Shown one piece after another: positions 1 to 6,908 of a stretch of 39,404 nucleotides of DNA. The DNA lies in the NCBI GenBank assembly GCA_009692785.1, contig SHYN01000003.1, positions 1 through 39,404 of the forward strand. The letters run 5' to 3'. Within the stretch, counting starts at the first letter, position 1, and each line of letters starts with the position of its first letter. Source of the DNA: Chloroflexota bacterium. GTDB lineage: Bacteria > Chloroflexota > Limnocylindria > P2-11E. Position numbers and translations under genes: made by a program. The notes under the pieces are model-generated. The model ran no database searches. It was not told the DNA's origin and saw only the letters and a list, made by a program, of their open reading frames with translations.

Positions 1-225
1 CGAGGCCTGAGCGGTCGTGCCCTTGAGCCAGCCCTGATCGCCGGTGTTCGAGAACCCGACGGCGAACTGCCCGCTCTGCCCCGGCGACAGCGAAAGGAAC
101 GAGCTTTCAGAGAAGTAGGCGGCGTGATATCCGGGCGCGGCCGCGGCCGGCGCCGCGAGCGCGAACGGCGCGAGGGCAAGCAGGAGCGCACCAAGGGACG
201 TCGCGAGCGTACGTGGGATCCTCAT
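1..225 (-). CDS. Secreted Ig-like protein, 5' part only (runs off left edge)
   Basis: The reverse strand from an ATG at 225 stays open to base 1, giving 75 residues of an unfinished protein. It opens with a signal peptide (basic MRIPR start, Leu/Ala-rich core, cleavage likely after the AAPAAA stretch near residue 30). The mature part begins APGYHAAYFSESSFLSL and continues with SPGQSGQFAVGF and an NTGDQGW motif. These match, almost residue for residue, the N-terminus of the 840-residue secreted protein at 33240-35762, so the two are paralogues. The NTG-x2-W pattern resembles bacterial Ig-like domains of the NBR1 'next to BRCA1' type; that family assignment is from memory of the motif. A GGAGG Shine-Dalgarno lies 6 bases before the ATG, which fixes the start. 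It lies 25 bases downstream of aspA on the same strand, so co-transcription is possible. Confidence 0.8.
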   Translation of the reverse strand, partial: MRIPRTLATSLGALLLALAPFALAAPAAAAPGYHAAYFSESSFLSLSPGQSGQFAVGFSNTGDQGWLKGTTAQAS

Positions 226-250
226 GCGAGCCTCCATTTCTGTGAGGGCG

Positions 251-1645
251 TCACTGCACCCCCCCGCGGGTCATGGGTAGCGGATCAAGCACGCGTCGGA
301 GATCCGGTTCCGGCATCACATTCTCCGCCAAACCGACCTCGAGCAGCGAGCGGCGCTCCGCGAGTGCCTTCTTCACGAGCGTGGCGGCGCGGTCATACCC
401 GATGTGCGGCGCCAGCGCCGTCACGACGAGCGATGGGCTGGCGTCGAGGAGCTCACGTGCCCGCTCGGCGTCCACCTCCATGCCCTCGACGCACCGCAGG
501 CGGAAGACGCGCGTCGCGTTCGTGAGGATCGTGGCCGAGAAGCACAGCGCAAAGGCCATGCCCGGCATCATGACGTTGAGCTCGAGCTGGCCGGCCTGCG
601 CGCCGAACGCCACGGCGGTGTCGTTGCCGATCACCTGGTAGCAGACCTGATCGACCATCTCGGCGATCGAGGGGTTGATCTTTCCTGGCATGATCGACGA
701 CCCCGGCTGCACAGCCGGGATCCGCAGCTCGCCGATGCCGGTGCGCGGGCCCGAAACGAGCAGCCGGATGTCGTTGGCGATCTTTGACAGCTCGAGGGCG
801 GCCGTCCGCATCTCGCCCGAGGCCCGCACGAATGCACCGGCCGACTGCATCGAGGCGAAGAGGTCCTTGGCCGGCACGATCAGCTGCCCGGTCCACGCCG
901 CGAGATACGCGCAGACCCGTCCGGCGTATTCCGGATCGGCGTTGAGTCCCGTCCCGGCGGCGGTGCCGCCGATGCCGAGCTGACCGAGCTCGGGCTTCGC
1001 GCCTCGGATGCGGGCGGCCGAGTCGCGGAGCATCGTCCCCCACGCGCCGATCTCCTGCCCAAAGGTCATCGGCACCGCGTCCTGGAGGTGGGTCCGTGCG
1101 GCCTTTGGGACCGTGGCCCAGAGGGCGGCCTTGGCGGCGAGCACATCGGCGAGCGCGTCGAGCTCCGCGCAGAGCGGGTCCACGAGCGCGAGCATCGCGA
1201 GCCGGATCGCGGATGGGGTCACGTCGTTCGTCGACTGCGCCATGTTCACGTGGTCGTTCGGATTGACTGGGGTGTACACGCCCCGCTTACCGCCGAGCCA
1301 CTCGTTCGCCAGGTTGGCGATGACCTCGTTGCAGTTCATGTTGTGCGAGGTCCCCGCCCCGGCCTGAAAGACGTCGACAACGAATGCCTCGCGGTGCCCT
1401 CCCGCGAGGATCTCGTCGCAGGCGGCGACGATGGCGTCGCGCATCACCTTGTCAAGGCGCCCCGCATCATGGTTCGCGCAGGCTGCCGCCTTCTTCAGGA
1501 GCACCGGAGCGTCGATGAACGCCGGAAAGGCCCGGTAGCCCGAGATCGGGTAGTTGTCGACGGCGCGCTGCGTCTGCGCGCCCCAGAGCGCGGTCTCGGG
1601 GACCATGACGTCGCCCAAACTGTCGCGCTCGCGACGGACGTTCAT
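251..1645 (-). CDS. aspA: Aspartate ammonia-lyase (aspartase/fumarase superfamily)
   Basis: Predicted to interconvert L-aspartate with fumarate and ammonia in the cytoplasm. The 464-residue protein has the superfamily signature GSSIMPGKINP, which carries the catalytic serine loop. It also has the conserved blocks RTHLQDAVPMTFGQE, GTSHNMNCNEVIAN and STNDVTPSAIR. After the signature it reads VIGNDTAVAFGAQAGQLELNVMMP, split here as VIGNDTAV and AGQLELNVMMP, which is closer to aspartases than to class II fumarases, so aspA is preferred; fumC is the alternative. An upstream in-frame start at 1714 exists but would add 23 residues unlike the family, and MNVRRERDSLG (start 1645) aligns with typical N-termini. 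No Shine-Dalgarno precedes it; a TATGCT hexamer ends 10 bases upstream. It diverges from korA with 27 bases between starts, and its fumarate product could feed the same TCA segment as KorAB. Confidence 0.8.
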   Translation of the reverse strand: MNVRRERDSLGDVMVPETALWGAQTQRAVDNYPISGYRAFPAFIDAPVLLKKAAACANHDAGRLDKVMRDAIVAACDEILAGGHREAFVVDVFQAGAGTSHNMNCNEVIANLANEWLGGKRGVYTPVNPNDHVNMAQSTNDVTPSAIRLAMLALVDPLCAELDALADVLAAKAALWATVPKAARTHLQDAVPMTFGQEIGAWGTMLRDSAARIRGAKPELGQLGIGGTAAGTGLNADPEYAGRVCAYLAAWTGQLIVPAKDLFASMQSAGAFVRASGEMRTAALELSKIANDIRLLVSGPRTGIGELRIPAVQPGSSIMPGKINPSIAEMVDQVCYQVIGNDTAVAFGAQAGQLELNVMMPGMAFALCFSATILTNATRVFRLRCVEGMEVDAERARELLDASPSLVVTALAPHIGYDRAATLVKKALAERRSLLEVGLAENVMPEPDLRRVLDPLPMTRGGVQ

Positions 1646-1650
1646 CTGGG

Positions 1651-1668
1651 TTGCTAGCATACGACCTG
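1651..1668. promoter_or_regulatory. Shared divergent promoter of aspA and korA
   Basis: The sequence TTGCTAGCATA at 1651-1661 is nearly palindromic (TGCTAGCA perfect at 1652-1659). Read leftward it gives a -10-like TATGCT at 1661-1656, 10 bases before the aspA ATG. Read rightward it gives TAGCAT at 1655-1660, 12 bases before the korA GTG. The two hexamers overlap almost completely, so one element may serve both genes. No convincing -35 element was found. Inferred from spacing only. Confidence 0.45.
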
Positions 1669-1672
1669 CGAC

Positions 1673-3586
1673 GTGCAACAAAACCATCTGACATGGATGA
1701 TCGGTGGCCCGCAAGGCTCCGGCATCAATGCCTCAGCCGAAGTCTTCGCCAAGGCCTGCAGCCGGGCAGGACTCCGTGTCTACGCGAACATCGAATACCA
1801 CTCGAACATCATGGGAAAGCACGCCTTTTACCGGGTGCGGGTCGGCGACGAGGACGTCCGCTCCTTCAAGGACAACACCGACATCCTCGTCGCCCTCGAC
1901 GACGAGACGCTGACCGGCGACGCGCACCACCGGCGCTGGGCCACCCACTACGGCCACCTCCACGAGGTGTCCGAGGGGGGCGGCGTCATCTACGACACGG
2001 AGACCGGCTACGACCACACGGCCGCGGTCCGGAAGGACCTCACCTTCTACCCGGTCCCCTTCATGGAGGTCATCAAGGCGGCGCTCACCGAGATCGGCAA
2101 GGGTTCACAGTTCCGGGCCTACGAGGTGATGAAGAACGTCGTCGCGCTCGGGGCGTCGCTCGCACTCTGCGACTTCCCCTTCGATCTGGTCGCGAGCGTC
2201 GTGCAGGACCAGTTCAAGGGCAAGCGTGAGGAGATCGGCGCGCTCAACGTCCGAGCCGCCCGGCTCGCCTTTGACCACGTTCGGGAGCACCTCGACGCGA
2301 AGAACTTCCCCTACCGCCTCGGCCCCGGCCCCGAGCCGAAGGCGAGGATCCTCGCAAAAGGCTACGAGATCATCGCGATCGCCAAGCTGCGTGCCGGCTG
2401 CGCCTTCCAGACCTATTACCCCATTTCGCCCGCGACCGACGAGAATGTCTTCCTCGAAAAGAACCAGCGCGCCTACGACCTCATGGTCGTGCAGTGTGAG
2501 GACGAGATCTCGGCGATCAACATGGCGGTGGGCGCCGCGCACATGGGTGTGCGTGCGGCGACCGCGACGAGCGGCCCGGGCTTTGCCCTGATGGTCGAGG
2601 GGATCGGCTTCGCCTCGATGACGGAGGCGCCGGGGCCGATCATCACGATGTACCAGCGAGGCGGCCCGTCCACCGGCCTTCCGACGCGTCAGGAGCAGGG
2701 TGACCTCCAGTTCGTTGTCCACCCCGCCCAAGGGGACTTCCCGCACATCGTCATTGCCCCAGGTGACCTTCGCGAGTGCTACCAGGACACGTTCTCCTCA
2801 TTCAACTGGGCAGACCGCTTCCAGCTTCCGGTCGTCGTCCTCGTCGACAAGAAGCTCGCCGCGATCTACACCACGATCGACAAGCTCGAGCTGAAATACG
2901 ACGCGATCGACCGAGGCAAGCGGTGGGACGGGGTCACCCCCACGGGCGCGGACGAGAAGGGGCCGAACGACGGCTTCGCCGCGAACGGCCAGGGCACACC
3001 GCACGACGAGTACCTCCGGTACGCGCTCACGGACGACGGCATCTCGCCGGTCAGCCATCCCGGCCAGGCCGGGGGGCGCTTCTGGTCCACGACCGACGAG
3101 CACGACCCGGACGGCCACATCACCGAGGGTGTCGCGATGCGGATGGCCATGATGGAGAAGCGCATGGGGAAGCTCGCGCGCATCACGGCGCACATCCCGG
3201 CGGACCAGCAATACGCCCTGCACGGCCCGGCGGAGGCCGAGCTCACCGTCGTGTCCTGGGGCTCTCCAAAGGGCACGATCCTCGATGCCCAGAAGATCCT
3301 GGCCACCGAGGGCAAGAGCATCAACTTCCTTCAGTGCCGCCTCATGAAGCCGTTTCCCGCCGCGGCGGTCGAAGCGATCCTCCGGAAGGCGAAGCGCCTC
3401 GTGCTCATCGAGGAGAACTACTCGGGCCAGCTCGGGGCGCTCATCGCGGAGCACACCGGGGTGCGCATCACGGAGCGCATCCTCAAGTACGACGGCAGAC
3501 CGGTCAGCGAGGATGAAATGGTCCGCGCGCTCGCGAACGTGTACGCGGGTGGCAGGGCCGAACCGGTGGTGACGCTTGTCCGTTGA
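1673..3586 (+). CDS. korA: 2-oxoglutarate:ferredoxin oxidoreductase, fused gamma-alpha subunit
   Basis: 637 residues, the usual size of fused gamma-alpha KorA proteins. Residues about 1-190 form the gamma-type domain, starting TWMIGGPQGSGINASAEVF, which begins the CoA/2-oxoacid oxidoreductase fold. From about 225 the alpha pyrimidine-binding domain carries the motif FQTYYPISPATDENVFLE, followed by a GPGFALM block and QRGGPSTGLPTRQEQGDL. The C-terminal part is the transketolase-like region ending in LIAEHTGVRITERILKYDG. Together with KorB it should oxidatively decarboxylate 2-oxoglutarate to succinyl-CoA, reducing ferredoxin. The substrate is inferred from similarity to the actinobacterial KorAB type; other 2-oxoacids cannot be excluded. 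The GTG at 1673 is used here; an in-frame ATG at 1697 is the alternative. The 3' end overlaps korB by 11 bases. Confidence 0.88.
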   Translation: MQQNHLTWMIGGPQGSGINASAEVFAKACSRAGLRVYANIEYHSNIMGKHAFYRVRVGDEDVRSFKDNTDILVALDDETLTGDAHHRRWATHYGHLHEVSEGGGVIYDTETGYDHTAAVRKDLTFYPVPFMEVIKAALTEIGKGSQFRAYEVMKNVVALGASLALCDFPFDLVASVVQDQFKGKREEIGALNVRAARLAFDHVREHLDAKNFPYRLGPGPEPKARILAKGYEIIAIAKLRAGCAFQTYYPISPATDENVFLEKNQRAYDLMVVQCEDEISAINMAVGAAHMGVRAATATSGPGFALMVEGIGFASMTEAPGPIITMYQRGGPSTGLPTRQEQGDLQFVVHPAQGDFPHIVIAPGDLRECYQDTFSSFNWADRFQLPVVVLVDKKLAAIYTTIDKLELKYDAIDRGKRWDGVTPTGADEKGPNDGFAANGQGTPHDEYLRYALTDDGISPVSHPGQAGGRFWSTTDEHDPDGHITEGVAMRMAMMEKRMGKLARITAHIPADQQYALHGPAEAELTVVSWGSPKGTILDAQKILATEGKSINFLQCRLMKPFPAAAVEAILRKAKRLVLIEENYSGQLGALIAEHTGVRITERILKYDGRPVSEDEMVRALANVYAGGRAEPVVTLVR

Positions 3587-4526
3587 GACCGCGCCCGTCA
3601 AGCACACGCTCAAGGATTACAAGGTCGACCTTCACAACGATTGGTGTCCGGGCTGCGGCGATTTCGGCATCCTCACCTCGATCCAGATGGCCTTCGCGCA
3701 GCTGAACCTCGACCCCGACAAGGTCGCCGTGTTCAGCGGCATCGGCTGCTCCGGCAAGACCAGCCACTACGTGAACGCGTACGGCTTTCACACGCTCCAC
3801 GGTCGGGTCCTGCCGAGCGCGACCGGCGGCCGGCTCGCGAACAGCGCGGTCACGGTCGTGGCCCTGGGGGGCGACGGCGACGGCTACGGGATCGGTGCCG
3901 GCTACTTCGTGAACGCCGGTCGGCGCAACGTCGATCTCACGTACCTGGTGCACACCAACAACGTGTACGGCCTGACGAAGGGTCAGGCCGCCCCGACGCT
4001 GGCGAAGGGCCTCCGCACCAAGTCGATGCCCGAGGCGAACATCCAGGACGGCATCAATCCCATCGCGATGGCGGTCGCCGCTGGGTACACGTTCATCGCG
4101 CGCGGCTACGCGCTCGAGCCCAAGTACACCGCCGGGATCATCGCAAAGGCGATCCTCCACAAGGGCACAGCGCTCGTGGACATCCTCCAGACCTGCCCGA
4201 CGTACAACGACCTCTACACCAAGGAGTGGTACGACGGTGCCGACCTGCCGCAGAAGCGGTCGCGCCTGTACAAGCTCGAGGACAAGGGCTACGACGGCGT
4301 GGTGAAGGATCCGAGCGACCGCGAGGAGATCATCGCGAAGAAGGCCGCGGCCGTGATGCGCTCCTACGAGCAGGATCCGATCCCCACGGGGATCTACTAC
4401 CAGGTCTGCCTCCCGACGTATGAGGACGGCGTGAACGCACGGATCCCTGCGCTTGCGGCGAAGCCGCTCGCCGACCTCGATGTCTTCCACCGCAACGTGA
4501 CGCCGCTTCTGGAGGCGATGCGCTAG
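3576..4526 (+). CDS. korB: 2-oxoglutarate:ferredoxin oxidoreductase, beta (TPP) subunit
   Basis: 316 residues. The N-terminus has DWCPGCGDFGILTSIQ, and GIGCSGKTSHYVN follows, the Cys residues expected for the [4Fe-4S] cluster of KorB. The thiamine-diphosphate/Mg site is GGDGDGYGIGAGYF followed by NNVYGLTKGQ. The C-terminal part has DILQTCPTYND. It pairs with KorA to make the oxidoreductase that links the TCA cycle to ferredoxin. The start is a TTG at 3576 inside the korA 3' end, consistent with translational coupling; no other start lies before the conserved HNDWCPGCG block. It is shorter than some actinobacterial KorB proteins, lacking only C-terminal extension. It converges tail-to-tail with the methyltransferase, with 7 bases between stop codons. 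Confidence 0.88.
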   Translation: MSVETAPVKHTLKDYKVDLHNDWCPGCGDFGILTSIQMAFAQLNLDPDKVAVFSGIGCSGKTSHYVNAYGFHTLHGRVLPSATGGRLANSAVTVVALGGDGDGYGIGAGYFVNAGRRNVDLTYLVHTNNVYGLTKGQAAPTLAKGLRTKSMPEANIQDGINPIAMAVAAGYTFIARGYALEPKYTAGIIAKAILHKGTALVDILQTCPTYNDLYTKEWYDGADLPQKRSRLYKLEDKGYDGVVKDPSDREEIIAKKAAAVMRSYEQDPIPTGIYYQVCLPTYEDGVNARIPALAAKPLADLDVFHRNVTPLLEAMR

Positions 4527-4539
4527 AGGCGCCCTAGCG
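4521..4539. terminator. Inverted repeat spanning the two convergent stop codons
   Basis: CGCTAG (4521-4526) and CTAGCG (4534-4539) are perfect inverted arms around AGGCGCC. Each arm contains the last sense codon and the TAG stop of one gene (korB rightward, methyltransferase leftward). It could fold on both strands and act as a shared 3' end, but there is no U-tract, so this is only a weak terminator call. Confidence 0.35.
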
Positions 4540-5343
4540 ACGCCGCCAGACGGAGGCCAGGGCGACCCCCCATTGGAAGTGGCGGGCGTGGTCGCGAAGC
4601 AGGAACTCGATATCGAAGTGCCGCAACGGGCGGAACTCGGGTTCGAGCACGCGGCGCTGGCCGTCGTAGACCCGGACCACCTTACCCGCGACCTTCTTTC
4701 CGCTGAGCCACTTGGCGCGCGGCGTGTAGCGCGCGAGCCACGAGTGCGGCGATGAGAGGACGAGCAGGCCTCCCGGCTTCACGAGCTGCTTCGTCCGCCG
4801 CAGAAATTTCGCCGGGTCGGGCAGGCGATCGAGGAGGTTGGCGCAGATGACGACGTCAAAGGTGCCGAGGTCGGCGCGCAGGTCCATCGCATTGCCCGCC
4901 TCGAACGACACCTTGCTCCGATCGACGCCGGCCGGGGCCTTGGCGATGCGCGGCGTCGTGACCTCTCCGTCCTCGACCGCGTTGTAGGCGACCCGCCCAC
5001 GCCTCGCGATCGTGTCGGCGGCCCTGATAAAGGTGCGCGACAGGTCGATGCCGGTGGCGTCAGCGCCGAGGCGCGCGAGCTCAAAAGTGGCGCGTCCGAC
5101 TGCGCAGCCGACATCGAGGGCGCGAGCGCCCTTGGGCAGGCGCTCCCTCCCCACCGTTTCGGTCACGACGCGGACCATGTAGTCCAGGCCGTGGCCCAAT
5201 CCTTTAGGCGGCGCGATCTCGGCCCTGGTCCCGTAGTGAAACAGCAGGTACTGCGAGAGGAAGGAGAGGCTCTCGTAGGTCTCACGCGCGGCCGCCGTGG
5301 CGGCGTTCGAGGTATCGGGTGAGGTGGGACGGGACCTAGGCAT
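4534..5343 (-). CDS. SAM-dependent methyltransferase, OvoA C-terminal (mercaptohistidine) type
   Basis: 269 residues with a class I SAM fold: motif I ALDVGCAVGRATFELA at about 75-90, an acidic GIDLS after the second strand, SFEAGNAMDLRADLGTFDVVICANLL for motif II, and KPGGLLVLSSPHSW for motif III. The N-terminal YETYESLSFLSQYLLFHYG-like stretch (YLLFHYG at 32-38) is what I associate with the C-terminal methyltransferase domain of OvoA, the 4-mercaptohistidine N1-methyltransferase of ovothiol synthesis. Here it is a stand-alone protein with no sulfoxide synthase domain. Substrate is therefore uncertain. A GGAGGT Shine-Dalgarno sits 7 bases before the ATG. The ChrB-domain gene lies 48 bases upstream on the same strand, probably in the same transcript. 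Confidence 0.65.
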   Translation of the reverse strand: MPRSRPTSPDTSNAATAAARETYESLSFLSQYLLFHYGTRAEIAPPKGLGHGLDYMVRVVTETVGRERLPKGARALDVGCAVGRATFELARLGADATGIDLSRTFIRAADTIARRGRVAYNAVEDGEVTTPRIAKAPAGVDRSKVSFEAGNAMDLRADLGTFDVVICANLLDRLPDPAKFLRRTKQLVKPGGLLVLSSPHSWLARYTPRAKWLSGKKVAGKVVRVYDGQRRVLEPEFRPLRHFDIEFLLRDHARHFQWGVALASVWRRR

Positions 5344-5391
5344 GCGGCGTACCTCCGGCGCTCTCTCTTCGGGATCCTTCGATCACCGCGT

Positions 5392-5865
5392 TCACGATGC
5401 GCTGCGGGCTCGAGCCGCGGCGAGGCGCTGAGCCTGACGCACCTCTCGCCGGCACCACGCCAGAAGCGCATCGAACATGCCGAGGATCGCCGCAAGCCGC
5501 ACGGGATCCTCGTCGTGGGCCTCGCAGTAGCCGAGGATGATCGCCTTGAGGCCCTCGGCCTGCGCAGGAAGCTCGGGCACCTCCGTGGCCTTGTCGGCAC
5601 CGTGGACGAGACGAGCCATGAGAACGAGCGCCTCGTCGGTGAGCGCGTACCTCAGCAGGATGGATTCAAAAGCGCAGCGGCCGTCGATGTCGCCCAACTC
5701 CGCGCCCGCTGTGTCAAAGGCGGTCGCACCGGTGCGCGCCGCGACGGCATCCACCTCGGCCGCCGCCGCGTAGAGGAACTCGGCCTCGCGGTCCACGAAG
5801 CGCAGGATGAGCCACGCCGACGCGAGGCGGTCGATCTTCGCATCGGAGCGCGTGAGCCACTTCAA
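5392..5865 (-). CDS. Chromate resistance ChrB C-terminal domain protein
   Basis: 157 residues matching the ChrB C-terminal domain: KWLTRSDAKIDRLASAWLI at the start, RFVDREAEFLY, then AARTGATAFD with DTAGAELGD, RYALTDEALVLMARLVHGAD, and a final MFDALLAWCR. Full ChrB proteins have an extra N-terminal regulatory domain; only the C-terminal domain is present here, which is common for free-standing members. Function outside chromate sensing or resistance is not established, and no chrA transporter is next to it. The start is a TTG at 5865, forced because an in-frame stop lies six codons upstream. There is no Shine-Dalgarno; a TAGGCT hexamer lies 7 bases before the TTG, so the message may be leaderless. 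Confidence 0.72.
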   Translation of the reverse strand: MKWLTRSDAKIDRLASAWLILRFVDREAEFLYAAAAEVDAVAARTGATAFDTAGAELGDIDGRCAFESILLRYALTDEALVLMARLVHGADKATEVPELPAQAEGLKAIILGYCEAHDEDPVRLAAILGMFDALLAWCRREVRQAQRLAAARARSAS

Positions 5866-5906
5866 CCGAGCGAGCCTAGGTCACGATCCGCGGTGGGGCA
5901 AACGGA

Positions 5907-6653
5907 CTACGACCGAGCGGGCGCGAACGCCGCGACGAGCGCGAGCCCGTAGGCCACCGAGCGCCCGATGAGTAACGCGAACAGGATGGTGCCGATGCCG
6001 ACGTCGCCGCCGAGCAGCCAGCCGACGCTGAGCACGATCACCTCGATGAGGAGGCGAACGCGGGCGATCGGCCAGCCGGTGCGGTCATGCGCCGCGGTCA
6101 TCCAGCCGTCGCGCGGACCGGGCCCGAGGCCGCAGGTCAGATAGAGGCCGCTGCCCAGCCCCACCAGGACGATCCCCGCGAGCGACATCACGAACTGGAA
6201 AGGCGGGTCGCTCTGCGGCGGGATCACGCGCACGCCGAACGAGAGCGCCACGGCGATGACGACGATGTTGAGCAACGTCCCCAGGCCCGGGCGCTCGCGG
6301 AGCGGGACCCAGAGCAGAAGGACGCCGATACCCACCGCGAGCGTGCTGAGCCCCAGATCGAGCCCGGTGCGGACGGTGATCCCCTGCGCCAGCACGGTCC
6401 AGGAGTCATTCCCAAGGCCCGCCTGCACCTGCATCGCCTGGCCCAGCCCGAACATCGAGAGGCCGGTGACGAGCATGACGAGGGTCAGAGCCTCCGGTCG
6501 CCAGCGCGAGGTCGCGGTCCAGCGGGCACGCGGCACTGTTGCCGAGCCGGTCAGCAGTCGGCGGAACGCGCCGTTCACCGCTCGGCTCGGGTCTGCACTC
6601 GGCTCCGCCCGACCGACCTCTCCGCCAGGATCGCGACGCGCGTCAGGGGCCAT
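5907..6653 (-). CDS. YczE/YitT-like integral membrane protein
   Basis: About 248 residues with five or six hydrophobic segments, beginning near LTLVMLVTGLSMFGLGQAM. Conserved-looking features are the QAGLGNDSWTVLAQGI loop after the first helix, the GLGSGLYLTCGLGPGPRDGWMTA segment, and GIGTILFALLIGRSVAYGL near the end. The repeated 'GLG-x-P/S-D-W' pattern in both halves is typical of the YczE/YyaS family of membrane proteins, whose role is poorly defined (linked in Bacillus to lipopeptide production). The reading frame is open upstream to 6836, but that extension is Arg/Pro-rich and unlike a membrane protein N-terminus, so the ATG at 6653 is chosen; a later start is possible. Same strand as the ChrB-domain gene, 41 bases upstream of it. 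Confidence 0.65.
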   Translation of the reverse strand: MAPDARRDPGGEVGRAEPSADPSRAVNGAFRRLLTGSATVPRARWTATSRWRPEALTLVMLVTGLSMFGLGQAMQVQAGLGNDSWTVLAQGITVRTGLDLGLSTLAVGIGVLLLWVPLRERPGLGTLLNIVVIAVALSFGVRVIPPQSDPPFQFVMSLAGIVLVGLGSGLYLTCGLGPGPRDGWMTAAHDRTGWPIARVRLLIEVIVLSVGWLLGGDVGIGTILFALLIGRSVAYGLALVAAFAPARS

Positions 6654-6908
6654 GCGTCGACCCACCGATCGATCGAATCTGCTCGGCGTGGGCGCTGGCT
6701 CCCGACCGCCGATCTCTGACAGCGCGCGCCGCGCGACGCCGTCGCTCGCGTGCCGGGGTGCGGTCGTACCATCGTCACAGGGTAATCGCGGGTCGATCGT
6801 CGAACCGCACGCGCGTACGCGCTGCTCGCCGCGCACCCCGGACGCTGGACCGCGACCGAGGCCGTCGCCTGGCTCACCGCTCCCGCTCTTGCGACGGACC
6901 GCTGAGCG

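Noticed and set aside
251-1645. Class II fumarase instead of aspartase
   Set aside because: Not fully excluded; the QDAVPMTFGQE and AGQLELNVM blocks favour aspartase, so fumC is kept only as the alternative.
6782-6908. Short rightward frame with a helix-turn-helix-like stretch (YALLAAHPGRWTATEAVAWL)
   Set aside because: About 40 residues between two stops with no start codon of its own. It could be a fossil, but the evidence is too thin to annotate.
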